From: Sequoia sempervirens
Taxonomy: Eukaryota > Streptophyta > Pinopsida > Cupressales > Cupressaceae
Reading direction: 5' to 3'
Assembly: GCA_007258455.2 (NCBI GenBank)
Contig: VDFB02193867.1
Span: forward strand, 566,645,742-566,709,741
Length of the DNA stretch: 64,000 nucleotides
Each line of letters opens with the position of its first letter. Position 1 is the first letter of the stretch. Below are positions 47,850-58,739 of the stretch, piece by piece. Position numbers and translations under genes: made by a program. The notes under the pieces are model-generated. The model searched no databases, was not told the origin of the DNA, and saw only the letters and a list, made by a program, of their open reading frames with translations.

Positions 47850-47865
47850 TAAAGTGGGGGCTAAA
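47850..47865 (+). other. Polypurine tract of the plus gag-only element
   Basis: TAAAGTGGGGGCTAAA immediately precedes the TGTG of the 3' LTR. The minus copy has the same sequence reversed at 51550-51565. Confidence 0.85.
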
Positions 47866-49459
47866 TGTGCCATAGAAAATGGCCCCTTGTCATTTTCATG
47901 GTCTTTTAGGTCTTGTTTCATGGTGTTTGTCTATTTTGCTCTGATTTAATTTTGTGACATGGCTTGAACATACATAATTAGGTACTAAAATTCAAAGAAC
48001 AATGTCTTGTGAAGGTTTTGTGAAGTGTTGTAAGACATTTCTACATTCTTCTAGACTCTATTAATCACAATTCACCTAAAAAACACCTTTTCATCACTAA
48101 TCAAGTCTTATTTTGAAGTGTTGTAAAGTCTTGTAACAAACTTTCACGCTTTTCTAGGCTCATCTTTATTATTTATCCCTTTTTCATGCTTTATTTGGCC
48201 CCTTTACACTCTCATATGCTTAATTAAGTGTATTTTTTAGTATTATCCTGACAAACAACATTAAATACAACATATTTCCTAATACACATTTTCAGGTCCT
48301 AGGTGGGACCCATTTGCCATGGGTGGCGAATGAGTCCCCCTTGGCCCGAAATTCAAAATATTTTAAATTTCCTTTCAGGATTTTATTAAAAAAAACTTGA
48401 TTTCAGCCTATGATGAGGTATGAATGGGTAACTAAGGCACAAGTGTGTATAAATAAGTGATTTTCACCTTGTTTCAACTCCCATTCATCAAGTTCACTTA
48501 CTCACCTATTCATTCAAGAATTCAAGCATTTTACATCATCTTTTTAACCACTATTAGAGTACTTTGAAACAACCATTGATAATACTTCAAACTTGCATCA
48601 TCAAGGGTTTGGTATGTTGATAGCATTTTCATGTTGTTACTTTATTATTCCTTTGCATTTCATTATTTCATTAAGGGTTTGACCAAGGCAAACCGCTATT
48701 CACTAACACTAAACCATTTTTGCTCTATTACATGTTTGTTTGTAGCTTTTTGTGTGTAGATTTGACAAGATTTTTGGTGTTGAAGATTGATTTACAAGTC
48801 AACTAGGTGCTTCAAGTCAACTCAAGTCTATTTCAAGCTTGGAGAAGGTTTTTTGTCCGTTTCCTGTAGAATTGACTTTGGCAACCCAACAAGCAATGAT
48901 TTCCAGATCTGGCATTGCAGAGTTGTCTCCTAATTTTTCAAAAATTTGGGAGAGGAATGATTCACCACCTATGGTGAATGAGTCCCACTTTAGGATTGAA
49001 AATCAGAATTTTTTCAGATTCTGGATCCCAATAGACATAAACTTGTTCTCGACAGTTTTTCACCAGGATGAGGACTGATTCACCACCCTGGGTGAATGAG
49101 TCCCACTATGAAAAATCAGTGATTTCAGCCAACATCCACAACATTCTATATTCATCATACTTAACCCATGTGCACTCTAATTTAACTCATTTTTTTTCTG
49201 TTCTCCATATTTTCTTCATTTACTTCATTATTTGCATATTGCAATGTGTTTTCAAAGATAGCTTTAATTTCATTTTTGCATTCATATTAATTCATTTAAG
49301 TCACTTAATTGCATTTATTTAACTTCATTTACATTAGAAAACATTACACATAACATAATTTGAATGAACCATTAGCATTTTTCTCCTATCTCTCTCCTTT
49401 TAAGTGAACAACCCTAGAAGAGCAAGAGTAGCCCATAGGAGCAAAAAATCAACGATTCA
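47866..49459 (+). repeat. 3' LTR of the plus gag-only element
   Basis: 1594 bp, TGTGCCATAG to GATTCA. It is about as long as both LTRs of the minus copy (1601 and 1609 bp) and shares their TATA box and three palindromes. Confidence 0.9.
48448..48455 (+). promoter_or_regulatory. LTR TATA box
   Basis: GTGTGTATAAATAAG. The motif TATAAATA is kept at the same place in all three full-length LTRs of this family (also 50957-50964 and 58139-58146 on the minus strand). Confidence 0.7.
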
Positions 49460-49464
49460 TATAT

Positions 49465-49935
49465 ATGCAGAGGGTTAGTATGAAAGAAAAAACATGTTGG
49501 AGATAAAATTAGTTTGGTGGGTGTTAAATTTTATTCTTTCTAATATCTCTTTTATCTATTCAATTTATTTGTTTGAAGTTTCTGATGGGATTTTCTATCA
49601 GCCAAGCCATGAACAAGATTTTTCCTTTGATAGCTCTTTTACAATTTCTCTATTTGTCTAGAATATATAGTTCCCAACAATGTAGCTCAAATTTTTTATT
49701 GACTATGTGGTGATATAGGCATTTCGTATAGGTTATTGCTACTTATTGGCTTGACAAGTTGTATTTAATGTGGGTTTGGTGCCAAAGAATGTAGCTCAAA
49801 TTTTGAATTTACAATCCAACTCTTACACAAACTACTTGTCTTGTATGAATATGTTTAGTGTGCGTTTTTGATCATATAAGATTTATATATGATTCTTAAG
49901 TTTTTTTCTAATAGTTGTTTACAATTTTCCTATTT
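49465..49935. repeat. Local host repeat left of the minus gag-only element
   Basis: Contains two divergent copies of a unit ending AATGTAGCTCAAATTTT (near 49681 and 49790) and the unit into which the minus element inserted. Related copies lie at 58740-59520, some in reverse orientation. Confidence 0.65.
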
Positions 49936-49940
49936 TGTCT

Positions 49941-51549
49941 TGAACCATAGATTTTTGGCTCTTTGGACTTCTCTAACTCTTCTAGTGTTTTTCACCTAAA
50001 AGGAGACAATTATGCCAAAAATGCTAACTACTTCATTCAAATAATGTTATGTGTTATGTTTTCTAACATAAATGAAGTTAAATAAATGCAATTGACTGAT
50101 CTAAATGAATGAAAATGAATGCAAAAGCAAAATTAAAGCTATGTTTGAAAACACACTATGATATGCAAACAACTAAGTAAATGAAGAAATTATGTAGAAC
50201 AAAAAGGAACATGATGAATCTATTGCACTTGGATGAGGTGTGATGAATATGGAGTGTTCTGAATGATGATGGAAATTACTAATATTTGACAGTGGGACTC
50301 ATTCGCCCATGGTGGCGAATTAGTCCTCGTGCTGAAAAACTATTAGAAGCAAGTTTTTTTTGGTCAAAATCCAAAATCTAACAAAATTCAAATTTTTAGT
50401 CCTAAGGTGTGACTCATTCACCACATGTGGTGAATTAGTCCTCTCCAAAATTTTTGAAAAATAAGGAGACAACTCTACAACACCAGATCTTGAAATCATT
50501 GCTTGTTGAGTTGCTGAAGTTAATTTTGTAGAAAATGGATAGAAAACCTTCTCCAAGCTTGAAATAGACTTAAATTGACTTGAAGTACGTAGTTGACTTG
50601 TAAACCAATCTTCAACACCAAAAATCTTGTAATATGCATACCTAAGTCTGCAAACAAACATGTAATAGGGAAAAATTGTTTAAGGTTAGTGAATAGGGGT
50701 TTTCCTTGGTCAAACCCTACTTTTGGTAATCAAATCTTCAATAAAATAATGAAATGCAAAGGAATGATAAACTAACAACATGAAATTGTTATTAACTTAC
50801 CAAACCCTTAATGATGTAAGTCTAAAGTAATGTCAATGGTTGCTTCAAAGTACTTGAATAGTGCATGAAAATATATTGTAAAATGCTTGAATGCTTGACT
50901 GAATAGGTGAATGAGTGAACTTGATGAATGGGGGTTAGAATGAGATGAAAATCAATTATTTATACACACTTGTGCCTTAGTTACCCATTCATAGCTCATC
51001 ACATGCTGACATCAAGTGATTTTGAATAAAATCCTAAAAGGAAATTTAAAATATTTTGAATTTGGGGCCAAGGGGGGCTCATTCGCCACCCAGGGTGAAT
51101 GGGTCCCACCTAGGACATAAAAACAAGTGTCAAGAAATATGTTGTATTTAATCTTGTTTTCTATGATAATACTCAAAAATACACTTAATTAAGCATATGA
51201 GAGCATAAAGGGGTCAAATAAAGTATGAGAAAGGGATAAATAGTGAAGATGTGCCTAGAAAAACATGAAAGATTGTTACAAGACTTTACAACACTTCAAA
51301 GTAGGACCTTTTGATGAATAAAAAGGTGAATTTTAGGTGAATTATAATTAAAATAGTCTAGAAGAATGTAGAAATGTCTTAACAACACTTCACAACACCT
51401 TCACAAGACATTGTTCTTTGAGTTTTAGTACCTAAATAAGCATGTTCAAGCCATGATACAACATAAAATAAAAGCAACATAGTTCCAACACCATGAAACA
51501 AGCTCTAAAAGGCCATGAAAATGACAAGGGGCCATTTTTATATGACACA
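49941..51549 (-). repeat. 3' LTR of the minus gag-only element
   Basis: 1609 bp; read on the minus strand it begins TGTGTCATAT and ends GGTTCA. TATA box at 50957-50964. Palindromes at 50291, 50407 and 51073. Confidence 0.93.
50957..50964 (-). promoter_or_regulatory. LTR TATA box
   Basis: TATAAATA on the minus strand, preceded by GTGTG as in the other copies. Confidence 0.65.
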
Positions 51550-51565
51550 TTTAGCCCCCACTTTA
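51550..51565 (-). other. Polypurine tract of the minus gag-only element
   Basis: On the minus strand CTAAAGTGGGGGCTAAA-like sequence runs straight into the TGTG of the 3' LTR. Confidence 0.85.
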
Positions 51566-52139
51566 GTGAGAGGATGAAATTGCTTCAAACTCACACTAAA
51601 GTAGCCATGGACATCAAGAGGAGGGTTCAAATGCACTTACATTAGCAAGATGGAATGACAATGATCAAGAGGGATGATCAAGCCCTCAAGATGAAGATCC
51701 CATGGAAAACTAAGCATAAGAACAAAGGACCACACAAGTGTTGAGATGAGTTGGATGAAGCTTCAATCGTCAATCCAACTAGTTGTGGATTAGATCTTGA
51801 CTACTTGTTCAAAAAAGAGAATGTGTACTCACTCCAGGCCGATAGAACATATGATGATTTTCCAAGTGAGAAATCCCAAATGTACTCACTCTGGGGCCAT
51901 AGAACTAGTTGTTTGTGGGGTGAGAAAGTCCAAGAGGTAAGATACATACACTAGTTGGTATGCATGCACAAATAAAAAAAAGTGGCTATGGGGAAAAGTC
52001 ATGCTACTAGGTGGGATTCCCACTCAACTATATCAAAGTTATACCTGTTGATTACTTTAACAAGATGCCACAAAGCAAAATTCTCATGAACAAAAAGAAA
52101 AAAGGTACCACTATCATGCAAGTTGCATTATGCAAGGTG

Positions 52140-52205
52140 GCAAAAATGTAAAAATGCAAAAATGTAAAGATGCAAAAATGTAAAATGTAAAAATGTAAAA
52201 ATTTC
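52140..52205. repeat. AAAATGTA/AAAATGCA microsatellite
   Basis: About eight units of 8-9 bp alternate AAAATGTA and AAAATGCA. The plus copy has only one or two related units at the equivalent place. Confidence 0.85.
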
Positions 52206-52824
52206 AAAGGAGTCTTCTTTAGTTCATGCAAGGTTAGTCACTTAGGGAACATTGTGTCTAATGTCTCCAAGAGAGGACCAATCAAAGAATAGTATATTCA
52301 ATACTTAGGGGATGTAGTTCATTGCATTAGGCCACCAAAAGGAATGTAATATGTTGAGATAGATCACACTTATGAAGGACATCACACCCAATGTCATCCA
52401 AAAAGTGACAAACATATTATATAAATGACAAGGCTACACTAGGAACCAAGAATGAAAATAAAATATTGTAATGTATGCCCCTCACTTCAAAGGAATTGCT
52501 ACACATCATTCTATGAGAAATTACTTTAAGGTAGAGAAGAAAAGAAAAAGGAAAAAGACATGAAAGCCAACTTAGAAAGCCCTATGCCAAGTCATATGTT
52601 TCAAAGTTAGGCTGCATCATGTTAGGGAAAAATGAAAAAACAAAGAAAGGGAGTTTCCCCCTAGAAAATAAAACACACCAAATAGATAAGGAATCTATGG
52701 ATTTGGGGTCAGTATGTTCGTTGCTGCAGTGTTTTTATGAAAGAACATAAAATTGTCATCGTTCCCCAAAGCACATAGAATTGGAAGAATGACATAAATA
52801 GAGCCAAAGAAAAAGAAAAAGAAA

Positions 52825-53190
52825 GTCTGTTTTGAGTCAACATGGAAGAGACATTGCGGTCTCAACACTTTGCATCATCCCCAAAAGGAAAACACAAGTG
52901 AAATGAAAATGAAAAGGTGAAAGAAAATATTTTTTTTTTGGGTCAACATGAAAGAGACATTTCGGTCTCAATGCCTTGCATCATCCCCAAAAGGAGAACA
53001 CAAAACAAAATAAAAAGACAAGGACCTTGTGGGTCAACATGGAAGAGACATAGGGCATCTTTACACTTTGCCTCATCCCCAAAAGGAAAAAACAAAACAA
53101 AAAAGTGAAAAAGACAAGGACCTTTTGGGTCAATATGGAAGAGACATAGGGTGTCTCTATACTTTGCATCATCCCCAAAAGGAGAATACA
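52825..53190 (-). repeat. Tandem repeats of about 100 bp, four units
   Basis: Units carry GGGTCAACATG(G/A)AAGAGACAT and TTGC(A/C)TCATCCCCAAAAGGA. Reverse complement of the array at 46240-46640. Confidence 0.88.
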
Positions 53191-53360
53191 AAACAAAAGG
53201 AGAAAAATACAATGTACAACATATAGAAGAGAGATACAAATAGAAGAACTATACAAAGAGAGGGGATATCAAATGCACAATACAGGGGAACATAATACAC
53301 ACATGAAAAGGAAAATAAAAAGAGAAAATAAAAAAGGGATAGTTAGGAAAATGAAAGACA

Positions 53361-54150
53361 ACCATGATCGAATAGGTCATTTTCCTCCCAATCATGTTCA
53401 GTGTAATGCAATGGTGGTTGAATGTCCAAAGGAAAAATTGCAAGCGCCAAACCAAGAGTCATACGAGGTTCTTCACTTTGGGAGAGGATGTATCATATAA
53501 GTTCATTGTAGATGAAAATAAAGAATTTAAATAGTTAAATGCTTCATATATTTTTTCTATTGTTGCATCATCATCATCATCAAGATTAATGAAAATAGGA
53601 GGACAAAGGGTGATTTCTAAGGATGGATGGATCAAAAGTGGAGGTTGTTGGATTGGTTCAATTTGTTGTGAAGGTTGCATTGGACTATCGTGTGGCAGGT
53701 CAGGAGGACGGTGGTCATCTATTACTTTAGTTAAAGGTAAAGGTTGATTTTCTTTATCTTCTTCTATGTGATCAAATATTGACAAGCAAGGAGATGATGA
53801 CAATGCCTTCATTCCCTAGCACCATGGTTTTGTTTAATTTTGTTTTCGAGTTGTTGAGGTGTAAGAGTAGATTGAGGAATCATAGGTTCTTCTACTTCGA
53901 AAGAAGGAAGAAAAAAAGAAACCAAAGAGAATGGATCAACCAGTTTATCTTTAGATTTATACACTTGTTTAAGATGAGGAGGCATGACAGGAGTAGTTTC
54001 AGTTTTGCTTGGGTGTTTAAACGATGGTAGGGAAGTATCAAAGGGTGGTTGTTTAGGAGGTTGTATGGTTTGATCAATGTCAGACTCAGGTTAAAGCATG
54101 GTTTCATCTATGATAGGAGGTGTGGAAGTGGATAGGGATGAGTTATGAAG
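53361..54150 (-). pseudogene. Minus gag-only element, C-terminal linker
   Basis: The open part 53812-53459 reads KENQPLPLTKVIDDHRPPDL, then IHPSLEITLCPPIFINLDD and an Asp/Glu-rich run. It corresponds to 45650-46000 of the plus copy. No catalytic domain. Stops and shifts occur on both sides. Confidence 0.65.
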
Positions 54151-54894
54151 AGACAATTTAGCTATCTTTTTGGCATTAAACTTTTGATAAGTTATAAAAA
54201 AGAAGTCCTTTCAAGGTGTGATAGGTTCCATAGGTGTAGGCCAAAAGGATTCTAATGAAAAATTAAATTTTGAAGATAAAGGATCAAAGCCACTATGGTG
54301 TATGGTGACTATCTCATTGTAATGTGGAAACTTCAAACACTTGTGAACAACTGAGGAGTCTAATTTCATTGATTGAAGCCAGGGGTATCCTAGCTACAAA
54401 TGAAATTGGTCAGATTGTGTAATAATTTAAAATGTTACCTCTAAATTTTTAGGTCCTATCTGTAAGGGTAGCACAATTGATCCGATTGAAGGGCATGCAA
54501 AACTAGTATGTGTCTCAATCCATGTAGTTGGTTTATTATATTCATCTTGATATAGCTCATGTAATACTAGAAACTCCTTTGTGATCACATTCTTTCCACA
54601 AGCAGGATCTATTAATATCAGATTGGTGGGCTTATTATAGATTCTTCAAGCTATGTAAAGAGTACCATTAGGAATTTTTTGTAGTAGGTCTCTAGCAGAA
54701 AAAGTGATAACAATAGATTTAGTGGTTTGGCCCTTACAAGGGATAATTTCTATCGTAGATACTAGCTCATTCATAAGACTTTCTGTAGTAATAGGGGGAG
54801 GTGAATCATGTTGTTCATTGTTTGTATCAATAGTCATTACATCATTGATTGAAGGTTTGCTAGCCTTGACAAATAGGGTAGTATGTTTAGGCAT
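54151..54894 (-). pseudogene. Minus gag-only element, protease-like segment
   Basis: 54894-54646 reads MPKHTTLFVKASKPSINDV then IEIIPCKGQTTKSIVITFSA and LLQKIPNGTLYIA. After a stop the frame continues as NKPTNLILIDPACGKN, VITKEFLVLHELYQDEYNKP and LPLQIGPKNLEV. The LIDPACGKN box has the aspartate of a retropepsin but neither the T/S-G nor a following A. Because the plus copy shows the same ACxxN context, this seems to be ancestral to both copies. Confidence 0.6.
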
Positions 54895-54909
54895 GTGATT
54901 AGTGAAAAT

Positions 54910-56167
54910 CTACAAATTTTGGTTAAGGGGTGCAACAGACTTATTTCCTTGATCATTAACACCCATAATGGAGAGATGGCCTGAATCAATGAGGTCTTGA
55001 ACTATATGTTTGAGATTCTTGCAATGTTTAATGTCATGTCCATTCTGGCAATGAAAATGACAATAAGCATTAGGTTTGAAGGTGGGTGGTAAAGTGAGCA
55101 AGTGTTGTTGAATTAATTGGTTCATTGTGTTATGAAGGGTATCAGGTAGGGGAGTGAACTATCTCTTCGGGTCCTTATAGGTATAAGGAATCGCTACTTT
55201 AATAGCTGCCACTTGATTTGGAATGGATTGGGTTGTCTATGGTTGAGGTTGAGGAGGCGAATTAAACTAGAAAAATCCTCTATTTGGTTTACGAAAGTTT
55301 TTTTGGTTATTTTGGTGTTGATTGTTGTGTTTAGCCTTGTTTTCTTGGTTAGAAGTGGATTTTGAATCATGACTTGAAACCGAATTATGGTATTCACACA
55401 AGGTTGTACATAAATGAATAAACGAAGGGAATTTTGTCATTGTTAATTTATCTTGAAGGTTTGTGTGCAAGTTTTTAATAAACATCTTTTTGCAAATGTG
55501 CATCATGAATCTTGACATCAATTTGGGCATACATAGATTGGTATCATGAGATAAAATCTGTTACTTTTTCATCGGTTTTTTGTCTACATCGCATAAGGTC
55601 AGCCATTATCTTTATAGGTATCATGTGAACTTGAAAGTGACTTATGAAAGTATCCACCAATTCATTGAATGAATGGATGGAATGATTAGGAAAGTTGGAA
55701 AACCATTCTAAGGAAGTGTCTTTCAAGGTCCTTGGAAACAATTTGGCTAACAATTTATCATCAAAGATGAAGTCACTACACAAAGTTGTATAGGAATTAA
55801 CATGGTTGACAGGGTCTCCTTTTCCTCCATATTTCTCAAACTGAGGCATTTCTATCCCTTGTGGCATCGGGGTACATAATATTTCTAAGGATAAAGGACT
55901 ACTACAAACATGATATGTAAGTGGAGCAGATTGACCTTGGCTAATGGTGGAAAGTTGATGTTGCATAGATAAAATGATGGTAAGGAGTTGTGTAAGAAGG
56001 GGATCAGGGTATGTGAGTTGAGGTGGAAGGGAAAATGGTGGAGTGTAAGTGATGTTAGGTGAAGTGAAAGGAATACTATGAGGTGTGAAGGTGGTGGAAG
56101 GGACTTGCGATGCCATAAGAGAAGTAGGAATGCTAGTGGAAATCAAGAAAGAAGTAGCCTGATGCAT
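54910..56167 (-). pseudogene. gag: Minus gag-only element, Gag capsid and zinc knuckle
   Basis: The best-preserved Gag of the window. One ORF of 207 residues (56167-55544) has a Ser/Thr/Pro-rich start, then MPQFEKYGGKGDPVNHVNSY, LLAKLFPRTLKDTSLEWFSN and FNELVDTFISHFQVH, classic capsid features. After a stop the sequence continues with KMFIKNLHTNLQDKLTM (55530-55267), and ends with YCHFHCQNGHDIKHCKNLKH (55125-54910), the variant zinc knuckle. It assembles the particle and binds RNA by analogy with other Gags. In-frame stops near 55543 and in the linker make it non-functional. Confidence 0.85.
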
Positions 56168-56293
56168 AGTTTTATGGACTTGCGGATTGGTATAAGTTGG
56201 TATGGAAGCTATGGTTGAAGGGGGAGGAACTTGAGGTCCTCCTTGGCTTACATGAATGGTTGCATATTGGGTATTAGAAGATGCATGTTTATT

Positions 56294-56548
56294 TTAAATC
56301 TCAACAATTCTCTTCATCACTTGCAAGCCATCATTAGTTTCAATCAAACAATGAAGATTATCAATGGTAGGTATGGCAGTTTGGGAAATGTTTTCAAGTG
56401 ATAGGTCTTGTTGTAAATGTGCAAAATCCTCATGAATATTAATGACCTTTTCTTGTAGGAGGGAGTTTTTTTGGTTTTCAACATTCATTAGATGGAAAGG
56501 TGAAGGCATAGAAGTGGTATTGTCAGTGCCTATTGCATCATTGTCCAT
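56294..56548 (-). pseudogene. gag: Minus gag-only element, Gag N-terminal region
   Basis: 84 residues with NTTSMPSPFHLMNVENQKNS and INIHEDFAHLQQDLSLENIS, matching 42840-43090 of the plus copy. The upstream part to about 56660 is frameshifted. No domain recognised. Confidence 0.7.
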
Positions 56549-57133
56549 ACTAGGAGTAGGAGCTCATGATATCCAAAGGTCCACAATAAAAGTGCTATCG
56601 TAGGAGGCCATGAGTCTAGAACTTCTTCTCACTAAAGTATTATCAACGAGACACCAAACACTCATGTAAGTACCACTAAGGAGGGGTGAATATAAATGCA
56701 AACTATTCTAAGAGTTTGAAATGCAAATAATAGAAATACTGCTAGCTACAATTGAGATCTAACTACAGAAAACAAAAATGCAGAAAAATGCCAGAAAAGT
56801 GCTAAAAATGTTGTTTAACAAATGCACAGGGACTGATTCACCATGGGTTGCGAATGAGTCCCAATATACAATTTTTTTGTATTTTTCAAAAAAATTAAGA
56901 TGATGTTAATGTCCTACAAAATGAAAACATGATGCATAATGTATATTTTCTAGTTTTTCAATGAGATGCAATGCAAAAAATGAAATCTAAGTGAAGCTTT
57001 CACTAATGCAAGATAAAATGTCCTAAAACGCAAAAACAAAACAATGTACTAATTTATAGTTAATGCACATGCAAACTAGGATGCAATATGAAATCAAAAA
57101 TTCAATGTGCTCAAAAATTAGGTTCACCAAAAT

Positions 57134-58734
57134 GAACCGTAGATTTTTAGCTCTTTGGACTTCTCTAACTCTTCTAGGGTTTTGAACCTAAAAGGAGAGA
57201 ATTGGGCAAAAAATGCTAACTAGTTCATTCAAATAATGTTATGTGTTATGTTGTCTACCCTAAATGAAGTTAACTAAATGCATCTGACTAATCTAAATGA
57301 ATGAAAATGAATGCAAAAGTGAAATTAAAAATATGCTTGAAAACACACTATGATATGCAAACAACTAAATAAATGAAGAAATTATGCAGAACAGAAAAGA
57401 ACAGGATGAATCTGAGTGCACTTGGATGAAGTGTGATGAATCTGGAGTGTTCTAGATGCTTGTGGAAATTACTAAAGTTTCACAGTTGGACTCATTCACC
57501 TAGGGTGGGAATTAGTCCTCCTAGTGAAAAATTGTCACAAGCAAGTTTCTATCTATCAAGATCCAAAATCTGACAAAATTCAGATTTTCAGTTCTAAGGT
57601 GGGACTCATTCGCCATAGGTGGGAATTAGTCCTCTCCCAAATTTTTGAAAAATTAGGAGACAACTCTACAACACCAGATCTGGAAATCACTGCTTGTCGG
57701 GTTGCCAAAGTTAATTATGCAGAAAATGGACAAAAAAACTTCTCCAAGCTTCAAATAGACTTAAATTGACTTGAAGTACCTAGTTGACTTGTAAACCAAT
57801 CTTCAACACCAACAAGCTTGTCAAATCTACAAACCTAGGTTTGCAAACAAACATGTAATAGGGAAAAATGGTTTAAGGTTAGTGAATAGGCGTTTGCCTT
57901 GGTCAAACCTTGCTTTTGGTAATCAAACCTTCAATAAAGTAATGAAATGCAAAGGAATGATAAAATAACAACATGCAATTTCTATTAAATTACCAAACCC
58001 TTGATGATACAAGTCTGAAGTAATGTCAATGGTTACTTCAAAGTGCTTGAAAAGATATTGTAAAATGCTTGAATTCTTGACTGAATAGGTGAATGAGTGA
58101 ACTTGATGAATGGGGATTAGTATGAGATGAAACTCACTTATTTATACACACTTGTGCCTTAGTTACCTATCCATACCTCATCATAGGCCGACATCAAGTG
58201 ATTTTGAATAAAATCCTGAAAGAAAATCTAAAATATTTTGAATTTGGGGCGAAGGGGGGCTCATTCGCCACCCATGGTGAATGGGTTCCACTTGGGACAG
58301 GTCTATAAACAAGTATCAGGAAATATGTTGTATTTAATATTTTTTGTTGGGATAATACTCAAAAATACACTTAATTAAGCATATGAGAGCATAAAGGGGC
58401 CAAATAAAACATGAGAAAGGGATAAATAGTGAAGATGTGTCTAGAAAAGTGTGAAAGCTTGTTACAAGACTTTACAACACTTCAAAATAGGACTTGTCAA
58501 TGAATAAAAAGGTGATTTTTAGGTGAATTATAATTAATAGAGTCTAGAAGAATGTAGAAATGTCTTCCAACACTTCACAACACCTTCACAAGATGTTGTT
58601 CTTTGAGTTTTAGTACCTAAATAAGCATGTTCAAGTCATGTTACAACATAAAATCAAAGCAACATAGTTCCAACACCATGAAACAAGATCTAAAAGGCCA
58701 TGAAAATGGCAAAGGGCCATTTTTCTATTACACA
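57134..58734 (-). repeat. 5' LTR of the minus gag-only element
   Basis: 1601 bp; on the minus strand begins TGTGTAATAG and ends GGTTCA, followed by TTTTGGTGAACC (candidate primer site). TATA box at 58139-58146. Palindromes at 57485, 57598 and 58253. Confidence 0.93.
58139..58146 (-). promoter_or_regulatory. LTR TATA box (5' LTR)
   Basis: TATAAATA on the minus strand. The driver promoter of the minus copy seems intact in this box. Confidence 0.7.
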
Positions 58735-58739
58735 TGTCT

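Larger units (their letters stand above)
41473..49459 (+). mobile_element. Gag-only LTR retrotransposon (TR-GAG type), plus copy, 5' LTR truncated
   Basis: The 3' LTR (47866-49459) begins TGTGCCATAG and ends in TTCA. Its second half also occurs at 41473-42245 as a truncated 5' LTR. Between them are Gag, a variant zinc knuckle and a protease-like segment, then a linker and about 1.8 kb of non-coding sequence. RT, RNase H and integrase are absent from both this copy and the minus copy, so absence is a family trait and not local loss. Non-autonomous plant elements that keep only GAG are described as TR-GAG. The truncated left end prevents a test of the target duplication. The sequence right of the element is TATAT (49460-49464). 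Confidence 0.85.
51566..53360 (-). other. Non-coding 3' region of the minus gag-only element
   Basis: Matches 46067-47849 in reverse. It holds the tandem repeats at 52825-53190 and an (AAAATGTA)n-like microsatellite at 52140-52205 that is expanded relative to the plus copy. Confidence 0.6.
49941..58734 (-). mobile_element. Gag-only LTR retrotransposon (TR-GAG type), minus copy, full length
   Basis: Complete structure: 5' LTR 57134-58734, 3' LTR 49941-51549, TG...CA ends, polypurine tract 51550-51565 and a target duplication TGTCT at 49936-49940 and 58735-58739. The pre-insertion sequence can be rebuilt as TATTTTGTCTATAATATTTA, and a related uninterrupted copy lies in reverse at about 59235-59262. 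Order on the minus strand: leader, Gag, zinc knuckle, protease-like segment, linker, tandem repeats, polypurine tract. No RT, RNase H or integrase is present, so transposition would need a helper, probably a Tat-type relative. Confidence 0.93.

Noticed and set aside
53273..53500. Plus-strand ORFs across the minus gag-only element, such as this one
   Set aside because: They are shadows of the minus-strand coding and repeat sequences.
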